Source: a virus. From it: DNA of 64,000 nucleotides. A model generated the notes under the pieces. The model did not search any database. It worked only from the letters and a program-made list of their open reading frames with translations, and was not told the DNA's origin. Location: positions 1-64,000 of IMG/VR virus record IMGVR_UViG_3300009177_000031. One strand, written 5' to 3'. Shown in pieces: positions 40,756 to 48,554 of the stretch. The position numbers and the translations under genes were made by a program. The stretch's first letter is position 1; every line of letters starts with the position of its first letter.

Positions 40756-41271
40756 ATGACTGCACGTTTACGCTCGGACATGACGAACATCCTCACCGGT
40801 GTCGTCACTGCCGGTAGCACACCGCCGATTGTCGAGACGCAGACCAACCTGTTTCTCGATCTGATCGACAGCTCGTACTTCAGCACCGACACGCTTCCGT
40901 CGTTCTCGCCTGCGGTGGGAACGCCGTTGCCAATCGTGTTCGGTGTTCCTGTCTTCGCCGACGTCAACATCCCGGATGCGGCTGGTACCAACACGTACCA
41001 GGTCATCATGCCGTTCAAGGGAACGCTCATCGGCATCGACGTCAACAAGTCGGTTGCAGGCGCTGGCAACACGATCCAGATCACGCAGGCAGGCGGTACG
41101 GCAATCACCGATGCGATTGTCGCAGCGGTCGACAAGGCGGTGACTCACGTCGGCACGATCGATCCTGCGGTGCGCGACTTCGCGGCTGGCGACATCCTCA
41201 AGATCGTCGCGGTGCGTGCGGCCGGTTCGATGCTTTGCAAGGTTCGGTTTTGGGTCATCAAGACGCCGTGA
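40756..41271 (+). CDS. Hypothetical beta-rich virion protein, 171 aa
   Basis: GAAAGGAGA precedes the ATG. It is rich in Thr, Val and Ala with DVNIPDAAGTNTYQVIMPFKG and GIDVNKSVAGAGNTIQI strands. VAAVDKAVTHVGTIDP and CKVRFWVIKTP are later strands. The composition is like surface or tail-region decoration proteins. It lies just after the tube. No family recognised. Confidence 0.55.
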   Translation: MTARLRSDMTNILTGVVTAGSTPPIVETQTNLFLDLIDSSYFSTDTLPSFSPAVGTPLPIVFGVPVFADVNIPDAAGTNTYQVIMPFKGTLIGIDVNKSVAGAGNTIQITQAGGTAITDAIVAAVDKAVTHVGTIDPAVRDFAAGDILKIVAVRAAGSMLCKVRFWVIKTP

Positions 41272-41278
41272 GGAACTG

Positions 41279-41617
41279 ATGCCATCGCTTCGTCAGCTGG
41301 AAGCGCATTTCGTCAAATACTTCCACGAAGGCATCGTGGAGTATTGGCAACGCGTTGACACGCTCGCCGAAGCGGATGGTCTCTGGTTTCTCTGTCCGAA
41401 GTGTTTTGCAAACGTAGGTCATACCGGTTGTCACGGTGTGCTTTGTTGGTTTGAGTACAAGGTACCTGACGATGTGAAGCCAGGGCCTGGTCGCTGGAAC
41501 CCACAAGGGACATCGCTGGACGATCTGTCGTTTGTGCCAGGCAAGAAGTCGCACAGCGTTCAGCTGAACGGCGGATGCAATTGGCACGGCTTCGTCACAA
41601 ACGGTCAAGCAGAGTAG
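41279..41617 (+). CDS. Conserved-looking zinc-binding protein, 112 aa
   Basis: The ATG is at 41279; GAGGA in the preceding stop region is its ribosome binding site. FLCPKCFANVGHTGCHGVLCWF gives Cys-x-x-Cys, His-x-x-Cys-His and Cys, able to hold zinc. Later PDDVKPGPGRWNPQG, then LNGGCNWHGFVTNG, a pattern (PGPGRW ... GC-x-WHGF) I associate with small uncharacterised phage proteins. Function unknown. Confidence 0.62.
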   Translation: MPSLRQLEAHFVKYFHEGIVEYWQRVDTLAEADGLWFLCPKCFANVGHTGCHGVLCWFEYKVPDDVKPGPGRWNPQGTSLDDLSFVPGKKSHSVQLNGGCNWHGFVTNGQAE

Positions 41618-41627
41618 AGGGGTAAAC

Positions 41628-41984
41628 ATGTCGACGAGCGCGCAACGAGTCACCACCGTGCAGTTCACTGGAGACGTCACGTTTCCGTTGACGCCGACAC
41701 CGACGGCGAACAATCCGACGTCGCCTGCGAGCGAGATCCTGATGTCGCTCTCAGCTGGCGACAACGTCATCGCGATCCCAACGACCGGTGCGCCAGCTGC
41801 GGCGGTGATGATCTTGAAGCCGAGCGGCAACAACATCGTGCTCAAGCTCAAGGGCATCGCCGGTGACACCGGGGTGCTGTTGCACAAGACGGACTACGAC
41901 ATCATCAGCCTGGATCCGACGGCGGTGTCGTTCATCATCAACGCCGCTTCGCAGGTGAACGGCGTGCGTTTGGTTTGGATGTAA
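41628..41984 (+). CDS. Small beta-rich virion protein, 118 aa
   Basis: GAGGGG eight bases before the ATG. Strand-rich sequence (TTVQFTGDVTFPLTPT, NVIAIPTTGAPAAAVMIL, VLLHKTDYDIISLDP, VNGVRLVWM). It resembles the type of protein seen at 57499 in style: short, Thr/Ala-rich, beta. Possibly a tail or head surface protein. Function unknown. Confidence 0.55.
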   Translation: MSTSAQRVTTVQFTGDVTFPLTPTPTANNPTSPASEILMSLSAGDNVIAIPTTGAPAAAVMILKPSGNNIVLKLKGIAGDTGVLLHKTDYDIISLDPTAVSFIINAASQVNGVRLVWM

Positions 41985-42039
41985 ACGAAAGGAGTCGTGC
42001 GCTGTACGCGGCAACGAAGCCGCAGAAAGCGAGACAGCT

Positions 42040-42366
42040 ATGGATAAGACGAAGGCACTCAAGGTTGGCGACCACATCATCTTCGTGGACGAGAAGCGCG
42101 TTGCTCACGATGCTCTTGTCGAAACGTGGTGGTTGGGTGCGACTTACGTGGACGGTAAGGCCATTGCAAACGACTCGATCGAGAAATTCGAGCGCGAGTT
42201 CGGTGAAGGCAAGCGACCGGCTGTGAACCTGGTGTTCATCTCCGACGATCCGGATCACCGCGATCAGTACGGTGGACAGAAGGTGCACAAGGGTTCTGTC
42301 ATTCACGGCGATGTGCAAACGCCTCCGCGCCTTGGGAACTACTGGTTGTTCGCCAGTGAGCTGTAG
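42040..42366 (+). CDS. Hypothetical protein, 108 aa
   Basis: ATG 42040 has only a weak GAGAC nearby; a strong GAAAGGAG lies about 45 bases upstream, so a short leader is possible. LKVGDHIIFVDEKRVAHDAL is a beta-hairpin-like start, then VETWWLGATYVDGKAI, NLVFISDDPDHRDQYGG, and a final GNYWLFASEL. Small soluble protein, function unknown. Confidence 0.55.
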   Translation: MDKTKALKVGDHIIFVDEKRVAHDALVETWWLGATYVDGKAIANDSIEKFEREFGEGKRPAVNLVFISDDPDHRDQYGGQKVHKGSVIHGDVQTPPRLGNYWLFASEL

Positions 42367-42468
42367 TTGAGTCAAGCGTCGGCGAGGAACCGAGTAGGGA
42401 CCGAGCAAAGCCGAAGCTGTTTCGTAGTCGCGTAGAGAGCACGAACCAAAACCTAGAAGGAGAAGCCG

Positions 42469-42894
42469 ATGTCAGACGAGAAGCCGGAAGAGAAGAAGGA
42501 CGAGAAGAAGGAGCACGTGGAAGTTCGAGACGTCACCGCAGAGGGTGCCGAGAAGAACAAAGAGCTGCGCTTCACGAAGCGCTTCCACATGGTCGTTCGC
42601 GACGAGGGCGGCGAGACCATGCACGAGGGTGAGTTCACGATCAAGCGTCCGACGATCGGCGAGTCCGCGCGCATCGGCGTGTTGATGGCCGAGTACCGTC
42701 AGGACAAGCCGATCTCAGCGCTCGACTACGCCACCGTGAAGACGCACGAGTGGCTGGCGACATGCGTGGTGTGCGTGACGAAAGCGCCTCCGTGGTGGGA
42801 CCCGGAGAACATGTACGACAACGAACCGCTTGCGAAGTGCTACGCAGAGGTCGTAGCTTTCGTGAACTCGTTTCGTAAAGCTGTGGAGAAATGA
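42469..42894 (+). CDS. Tail assembly chaperone, gpG-like
   Basis: 141 residues with AGAAGGAGAAG upstream. A charged N-terminus (KPEEKKDEKKEH) is followed by a compact domain FTIKRPTIGESARIGVLM, SALDYATVKTHEWLATCVV and a C-terminal helix VVAFVNSFRKAVEK. Position between tube and tape measure and the overlapping-frame partner downstream are classic for tail chaperones, which hold the tape measure during assembly. The stop is AAA TGA C, a context favourable to +1 frameshifting into the next frame. Confidence 0.7.
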   Translation: MSDEKPEEKKDEKKEHVEVRDVTAEGAEKNKELRFTKRFHMVVRDEGGETMHEGEFTIKRPTIGESARIGVLMAEYRQDKPISALDYATVKTHEWLATCVVCVTKAPPWWDPENMYDNEPLAKCYAEVVAFVNSFRKAVEK

Positions 42895-42900
42895 CTTCGA
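42887..42900 (+). other. Candidate +1 programmed frameshift site between the tail chaperone frames
   Basis: The first frame stops at AAA-UGA-C. The downstream frame is +1 and is already open from 42866, so a shift at AAA/UGA would give ...VEK followed by DFEKLRMVAAAKL. UGA followed by C is the weak-stop context used by the prfB +1 site. The second frame has only a weak start site. Confidence 0.4.
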
Positions 42901-42910
42901 GAAGCTGCGC

Positions 42911-43360
42911 ATGGTCGCAGCTGCGAAGCTTCAAGCTGACCAATTGCAATGGTGGTGGTGCAATCACTACCGCAGGCCGCTCAAAGATCCGCTGCTTCAG
43001 GAGTACACGCTAGAGGAGCTTCAGATCGAACACTTCATGTACCTCATCGATGAGGATCCGCAGCAAGCCTACCCACGCGGCGACATGGGAAACATCCAGT
43101 TCAGAACTGGTGATCCGATCATCGACGAATGGGAGAAGCAGCTAGCTGAAGGCAAGGACCCTTCGCAAATCGATTGGGACGTTGGTGTCGATCAGGACTT
43201 CCTCAAGCGGTTCAAGGAATACTCGAAGCGCGTTGCCGAGCGTTTGGATCCAGCGCTCGCAGAAGCTCGTTTGAAAGAGGAAGTCGCTCCGCAATTGCCA
43301 CCGTTGGAGCGTGACGAGTTCCTCGAAAGCTTGGTCGGAGGCTTCAAAGACACCTATTGA
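42911..43360 (+). CDS. Tail assembly chaperone, gpT-like second frame
   Basis: 149 residues if started at ATG 42911, which has only a weak GAGAAG ahead. Begins MVAAAKLQADQLQWWWCNHYRRP, an aromatic helix, then EELQIEHFMYLIDEDP, GDPIIDEWEKQLAEGKDP and FLESLVGGFKDTY. In related phages such a second frame is made as a fusion to the first chaperone by frameshifting. Here +1 (or -2) is required. Tape measure follows nine bases later. Confidence 0.65.
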   Translation: MVAAAKLQADQLQWWWCNHYRRPLKDPLLQEYTLEELQIEHFMYLIDEDPQQAYPRGDMGNIQFRTGDPIIDEWEKQLAEGKDPSQIDWDVGVDQDFLKRFKEYSKRVAERLDPALAEARLKEEVAPQLPPLERDEFLESLVGGFKDTY

Positions 43361-43368
43361 GGTAGCAC

Positions 43369-45684
43369 GTGGCTGACGAACCTGACGCGACACTCACAAT
43401 CGAACCGGACGAGCCTGCATTCGTCAAAGCCATCGGCGAGATGGCGAAGGCGATGGAGGAGCGTTTCAAGAAGTCTGGCCAGGCGATGAAAAGCGTCTTC
43501 GGCGCAGGCGTGTTCGGTTTGAATCCAGGGCAGAGCTTCAGCCAATCTCCGATGGTCCAACAGACCAAGGAGATGGAGAAGCAACTGAAGTGGGCGAAGG
43601 AGCTGAACAAGGTCGAGCGCGATCGGCGTGAGGTTGCGCGCGCACGTCGTTTCGATGAGAACCGAGCGCGCTACGGTGACAGTGTCGAGCTGGACGAGAA
43701 CGGCAACGTCAAGCGTCGACGTCGTGTTGGTGGCGACGAGGAACGTCAAGCTGCGCGCGGTCGCGCCTACGCAACCGGCATCGGCGCAGCTGGCAGCATC
43801 GCGTTTGGCGGTGGCTCGATGCAGTCTGGTTTGCAGGCAGGTCAGATGCTCGCAAACGCGATTGCACCGGAAGCTGCGCCGGTGACGAACGCGATCACCG
43901 GTTTGGTGATGGACGCGTTGAACGCAGCTGACACACGAACGGAAGCAGCGCTTCGCGCGTACCAGGTCGGTGGATCGAAGGGCGCAAACCAGATCTTGCA
44001 GAGCGGCGACGCAAACGCGTGGCGTGGTTTCGACTACGAGCGCTACGTGAACATGCAGGTCGCTCTCGGACGTCGCACCGGTCAAACTGGTGCAGGTATG
44101 GGCTCAGCGATGAACGCTGAGAACGGCTTTGGTCTCGGCGGCAACCTCATCAACCTGTTTGGTGCGTCGACGCGATCCGGTACCAACATCGCCAAAGGTG
44201 GCAACGAAGAGAAGATCGTCGGCACCGCGTTCGGTCTCGCCGTCTCGGAGAACATCGGCAAGGGCCGCTTTGGCGAAGTGCTCGATCAGCTCACCGGAGC
44301 GATGGAGCAGAACACGAAGGGCGTTGCCGACATCGGTGAAATCGCAGACCGCTTCCAGTTCATTTCGCAGCTCGGCGATCAGTACAAGGGCAACAGCGCT
44401 GGCTCGCGCGAGATGAACCAGAGCCTGACGGCGCTGTCGCAAGGCAATCGTCCGTACACGCAATTGGCGATGCTGCGCGCAGCCGGGTTTGGAAAGCCTG
44501 GCGTGAGCTACGCGCAAGCGTGGCTGCGCACGCAAACCGGTCTCGACGTAGCTGGTGGCGTGTCCAGCGAGGACATGATCAAGAACAACTTCGGTTCGTA
44601 CATCCCTGCGTACGCGAAGGGTGACGCGAACCAGAAGGCATCGATCGTGATGCAGCTTAGTTTGCTCACTGGTATGAACGGTGCGCAGGTGAAGGCGATC
44701 ATGGATCGGCTCGCGTCAGGGCCGCTCGGTCATGTCGATTCAGCGTCCGGCATGGCTGCGTTCAACCAAATGACAGCGTATGGGCCTGGCTCGGATCTCG
44801 ACAAGCTCACGCGTGTCCGGCAAGAGCGTGCGAAGGCCGAGTCGGCGAAAGCGCGCGCAGGCAACTCGACACGCAATTGGATCGACGCGATCGGTGACGT
44901 TGTGCTCGGACCGCTCGGCTCCAAGATCCTTCCTGCGGCTGACAATCAGGGTGGGCTCGATAGCCTTCCAAACGGCACTGGCAATGCTGTTGGTGGTGGA
45001 GGTGGCGCAGGTGGAGGTGGTGGCGCATTCGATCCAGCTAGCGTTCAGAACAACACGTCGTTTGTGAACGATTGGATCAGGATGGAGTCTGGTGGAAACA
45101 TTCAGAGCCGCGACTCAGGTATCGGTTTGGAGGATTGGCGTGGAGCACGTGGCTACGCGCAGCTCACGCGTGAGGAAGCGCGCGGACTCGGCATCACGTC
45201 CGACGAAGACTTCCGTCGTTTGTCGACGGACCCTGAATACTCGATGGAGATGAGCAAGAAGCTCATCGCGTCGAAGGCGATCCAAGCTGTCGCGGTCGCG
45301 AAAGCGCGCGGTTTGCAGTGGTCGCAATCCGACATGCTGCACCTGACGAAGTACGAGCACGGTGGTTCAGGCTTCGTCGAAGCTGGTTTGAATCAGTTCG
45401 TGTCGAAGGTCGGACGCAATCCGCAATCGTGGAACGAATACTACCAAGCGATGAACAAGAATCTGCAAGACGATCCGTCGCGTGGTGTCACCGCGTACCA
45501 AGCGCAGCGCGCGCTCGACAACGCGAACAACATCAAGACTGGCGGTGGCCAGGTCACGGTGGTCGTTGTCGACAAGACGCAGCACGGTGTCGACGTGCAG
45601 CACGAAACGCAGTCGTACGCGCAGCAAGCTCGGAAGGCTGCACCTGGCGACGTTCCAATCACGAGTCCTGATCAGCTCCCATGA
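43369..45684 (+). CDS. Tape measure protein with lysozyme/transglycosylase-like domain
   Basis: 771 residues from GTG 43369. Helical Ala/Gly/Gln-rich body (KEMEKQLKWAKELNKVERD, GQMLANAIAPEAAPVTNAI) sets tail length. A Gly-rich linker near 540 (GGGGGAGGGGGA) leads to the C-terminal lysozyme-like domain. WIRMESGGN gives catalytic Glu573, and ARGYAQLTREEARGLGI is the typical substrate-binding part. It would open peptidoglycan during infection. Shorter than many myovirus tape measures. ATGA overlap with the next gene. Confidence 0.72.
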   Translation: MADEPDATLTIEPDEPAFVKAIGEMAKAMEERFKKSGQAMKSVFGAGVFGLNPGQSFSQSPMVQQTKEMEKQLKWAKELNKVERDRREVARARRFDENRARYGDSVELDENGNVKRRRRVGGDEERQAARGRAYATGIGAAGSIAFGGGSMQSGLQAGQMLANAIAPEAAPVTNAITGLVMDALNAADTRTEAALRAYQVGGSKGANQILQSGDANAWRGFDYERYVNMQVALGRRTGQTGAGMGSAMNAENGFGLGGNLINLFGASTRSGTNIAKGGNEEKIVGTAFGLAVSENIGKGRFGEVLDQLTGAMEQNTKGVADIGEIADRFQFISQLGDQYKGNSAGSREMNQSLTALSQGNRPYTQLAMLRAAGFGKPGVSYAQAWLRTQTGLDVAGGVSSEDMIKNNFGSYIPAYAKGDANQKASIVMQLSLLTGMNGAQVKAIMDRLASGPLGHVDSASGMAAFNQMTAYGPGSDLDKLTRVRQERAKAESAKARAGNSTRNWIDAIGDVVLGPLGSKILPAADNQGGLDSLPNGTGNAVGGGGGAGGGGGAFDPASVQNNTSFVNDWIRMESGGNIQSRDSGIGLEDWRGARGYAQLTREEARGLGITSDEDFRRLSTDPEYSMEMSKKLIASKAIQAVAVAKARGLQWSQSDMLHLTKYEHGGSGFVEAGLNQFVSKVGRNPQSWNEYYQAMNKNLQDDPSRGVTAYQAQRALDNANNIKTGGGQVTVVVVDKTQHGVDVQHETQSYAQQARKAAPGDVPITSPDQLP

Positions 45685-47633
45685 CGACACCTCAAGTCCA
45701 AATCCCGGAAGTAATCGAGGGCTACAGCGATGTGCGCGTCGTTTGGTACAACGCGCAAATGAAGCCGTCGTGGTTTCGCGTGAACATCGGTGCTGGTGAC
45801 GCGGAAGGTGGACCACCTGTTCTCGATCCAGAGCAGAACACGCAAAACGCGGTGCAGGCGCAGCTCGCGCAGCAAGCTGGCAACGCGAAGCAACAGCTGA
45901 CGGAGCTGAACAAGTTCCCAATTGCAGCGCGCGGCACCGAGTACGAGAACGGCAACGAGCTGATCACGGACGGCGACAGCGACGTGGCGCAGATGTCGTG
46001 GAACAAGGACATGGAGTCGCCTGCGGGCGTACTCAACCTCGTCCTGTTTCCGAAGCGCGACTACGCGCACCTGATGCAGCCGGAAGACATCCTCATCATC
46101 TACGGTCGTGCCGACAAGTACAAACCGGAGACGATGCTCGCGATGGTGTCGGTCGACTCGGTTCGTTTGTCGCGCGTGGTCGATGGAAGCGGTGCGACGA
46201 TCGAACGCGTGAACGTGACGGCGCGCGATTTGGGCAAGGTGTTGATGGAGACGCCGACGGTTTACGACCAAGCGTTTGGTGGGAAGACGATCCAGAAGTT
46301 CTTCTCGCAGTTCGTCAAGGCGTTCACCGAAGGTCAAGCGCAAGGAGGGCCGAGTCTCGTCGTGCAAACGATGCTCGCCATCTTCTTCTCGATTCGCCAA
46401 AACTTTGTCACGACGTCGGTGGGTGCCGAGGTGCCGACGTCCGACGAGCCTGCCCTGCAATCAGGTCCGCTTCGCTCGTGGCGCTTCCCTGGCACGCGCG
46501 ACATCTCGCTGTTCTCGTACATCGATCTGTCGTCGTTCGTGCAAACGCCGATGGTGGGTGCGCTCGTCGTTGAAGGCACGGTGTTGCAGAACGCCGGCAA
46601 CCTCTGGCAGCTCTGTGACATGTACGCGAACCGTTTGGTGAACGAGTTCTTCATCGACACGCGTGATCTCGTCGACGGCTACGACGCGCCTCACAAACGC
46701 GCTGGCTACTTCGCACAGCAATTCCTCAAAGGCCAAGGCGACGACGGCACCGATCAGAAGCAGAAGATCGACTCGCTTCAGCGCACGATTACGCTGGCGC
46801 CAGAGCTGTTGGAGGACTCGAAGAACAAGCCAGAGCTGTTGAGCAAGATCGCGGCTGCGGACTTCAACCACTCGCCGCAATCAGGCAACGGTGCAGGCAG
46901 CGTCATCGCGCTCGTGCACCGCCAGTACCCGTACGACACGTTCTCGTTCTACATGCTTCCGACCACGGTCATCTACGAGACCGAGGTGTTCGACGTCGCA
47001 TTGGAGCGTGGCTCGCACGACATCCTCAACTTCTTCCGTGTGCGCTTCCCTGGCTTGGTCGAAGGTGTCTCGCAGGATCTTCAGTTCGGCACCACGATCA
47101 ATCGTTTGTCGTGCGAGCAACACGGCATCCGTCGGTTCGAGGGCGAGAGCATCTATCCGTACGTCAACGACAAGACGGACAACAACGGCTTCATCTCGTC
47201 GTTTCAGCCGACGTTCGATTACTACATGTCGTGCGTCACCGCGTGGTATGCGTACAACGAGCGTTTGCTCGAAGGCACGATGACGATGCGGTTCCGACCG
47301 GACATCCGCATTGGAACGCGTTTGACGTTCGTCTACACGCGTAAAGGCAAGGTGCAGGTCTCTGACTTCTACGTGCAGCGCGTCTCGCACACGTACACGC
47401 CGCAACCGAACACGTCGCGAACGACGGTGGATCTCGTGCGTGGCGTGGAGCGTCTCGATGTGTCGACGGTTGGCGATTCGCCGGAAACGCACTTGTACTG
47501 GACGAACGAAGGGCGCTCGCTCGATCCAGATCCGTACGAGACGGTGGTGTCGGAGGACATCTTCACGACGTCGAACGTGCAAGCGCCAGACGTTCAGCCG
47601 ACGCAGCTCGCGCCGGACCAAGGAGACTCGTGA
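45681..47633 (+). CDS. Baseplate hub protein, gpD/gp27-like
   Basis: 650 residues. DVRVVWYNAQMKPSWFRVN and MSWNKDMESPAGVLNLVLFP with DILIIYGRADK are hub-type strands. SVDSVRLSRVVDGSGATIERVNVTARDLGKVL matches the domain that binds the tail tube end. The second half (FVTTSVGAEV, YDAPHKRAGY, QPTFDYYMSCVTAWYAY) is larger than in P2 gpD. Lies between tape measure and spike, the usual position of the hub. Confidence 0.68.
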   Translation: MTTPQVQIPEVIEGYSDVRVVWYNAQMKPSWFRVNIGAGDAEGGPPVLDPEQNTQNAVQAQLAQQAGNAKQQLTELNKFPIAARGTEYENGNELITDGDSDVAQMSWNKDMESPAGVLNLVLFPKRDYAHLMQPEDILIIYGRADKYKPETMLAMVSVDSVRLSRVVDGSGATIERVNVTARDLGKVLMETPTVYDQAFGGKTIQKFFSQFVKAFTEGQAQGGPSLVVQTMLAIFFSIRQNFVTTSVGAEVPTSDEPALQSGPLRSWRFPGTRDISLFSYIDLSSFVQTPMVGALVVEGTVLQNAGNLWQLCDMYANRLVNEFFIDTRDLVDGYDAPHKRAGYFAQQFLKGQGDDGTDQKQKIDSLQRTITLAPELLEDSKNKPELLSKIAAADFNHSPQSGNGAGSVIALVHRQYPYDTFSFYMLPTTVIYETEVFDVALERGSHDILNFFRVRFPGLVEGVSQDLQFGTTINRLSCEQHGIRRFEGESIYPYVNDKTDNNGFISSFQPTFDYYMSCVTAWYAYNERLLEGTMTMRFRPDIRIGTRLTFVYTRKGKVQVSDFYVQRVSHTYTPQPNTSRTTVDLVRGVERLDVSTVGDSPETHLYWTNEGRSLDPDPYETVVSEDIFTTSNVQAPDVQPTQLAPDQGDS

Positions 47634-48550
47634 TCGCGCGGCGGCGAATCGGTCAAGCAGGTATCCGTGGTGCTCGGGTAGCCGGCAAGTACCCTGCGTT
47701 CTCGAAGGGCGTGCCTGTCGAGTGCGTCGTGATCGCGGTGTATTTCATCGACGACACCGGCAACCTGTCGAAGAAGTACACCGAGTACGACGTCAAGGAT
47801 CTGCGCACCGGTCAGATCTATAACAACGTGCGTCGCGTCGATTCGGTTGCAGGCATGGATGACGGTGAAGAGAACGTGCTCCGTCCTGCGCAGAAGCTCA
47901 TCGGTGCGCAATCGTCCTCGTTCGATCCGAAGATCGATCAGCTCTCACAATCGGACGGCGACCGCGTTGCGGTGACGTTCAGTTACGGTGCGCAGCACAC
48001 GCCGGTCATCACCGACGTGCTTCCACATCCACAGCTCTCGTACGGTACGACGAAAGCGCAAGGGCAGCGTCGTTTCCAAACGCACAAGGGTACGTCGATT
48101 GAGACGAAGTCGGATGGCACGTACCAGATCAAGCGCAACGACACCACGATCACGCTCAACGCCGATGAGACGATCGACATCGTTCACAAGAGCGGTTCGG
48201 TGATGCACTTCCGCGACAACGGCGACATCGAGGCGACTGCAAACGCGAACATGGTCGTGGACGGTCAAGCGGTCATGCTCGGCACGAGCACAGCGGCAAT
48301 TCACCCTGCACCAGAATTCGATGTCTATCGCGCATCTGAGACCACGCTACACGTAGCACTAACGGCACTGGTCACTGCAATCGGTGCGTTTGGAACAGCG
48401 ACAGCTGGCGACCCGACAATGGTGATTCACCCAATCACGGTTGCAGCTGCAACTGCACTCACCGCAGCCACGGTTCCGGCGATTGCTGCGATTCAGGCGT
48501 TCGAGGCTGCGGCTGCTACGTACCTGTCCAAGAAAGTCACCAACGAGTAA
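47630..48550 (+). CDS. Baseplate spike protein (gpV/gp45-like)
   Basis: 306 residues from GTG 47630 (GTGA overlap). N-terminal OB-like part (VECVVIAVYFIDDTGNLSK, EYDVKDLRTGQIYNNV), then a repeated beta-helix region (KGTSIETKSDGTYQIKRNDTTITLNADETIDIVHKSG is spread over residues about 150-195), and an Ala/Thr-rich helical end. It pierces the outer membrane or cell envelope. Immediately after the hub as expected. Confidence 0.7.
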   Translation: MIARRRIGQAGIRGARVAGKYPAFSKGVPVECVVIAVYFIDDTGNLSKKYTEYDVKDLRTGQIYNNVRRVDSVAGMDDGEENVLRPAQKLIGAQSSSFDPKIDQLSQSDGDRVAVTFSYGAQHTPVITDVLPHPQLSYGTTKAQGQRRFQTHKGTSIETKSDGTYQIKRNDTTITLNADETIDIVHKSGSVMHFRDNGDIEATANANMVVDGQAVMLGTSTAAIHPAPEFDVYRASETTLHVALTALVTAIGAFGTATAGDPTMVIHPITVAAATALTAATVPAIAAIQAFEAAAATYLSKKVTNE

Positions 48551-48554
48551 AACC

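Noticed and set aside
41996-42047. 16-codon open frame after AAAGGAG, possible leader peptide
   Set aside because: Spacing from the Shine-Dalgarno to GTG is only two bases and the peptide is Arg-rich; kept only as a note for the gene at 42040.
42367-42468. Second tRNA or structured RNA between 42366 and 42469
   Set aside because: The stretch is purine-rich with CGAG repeats, but no acceptor or T-arm pairing can be formed.
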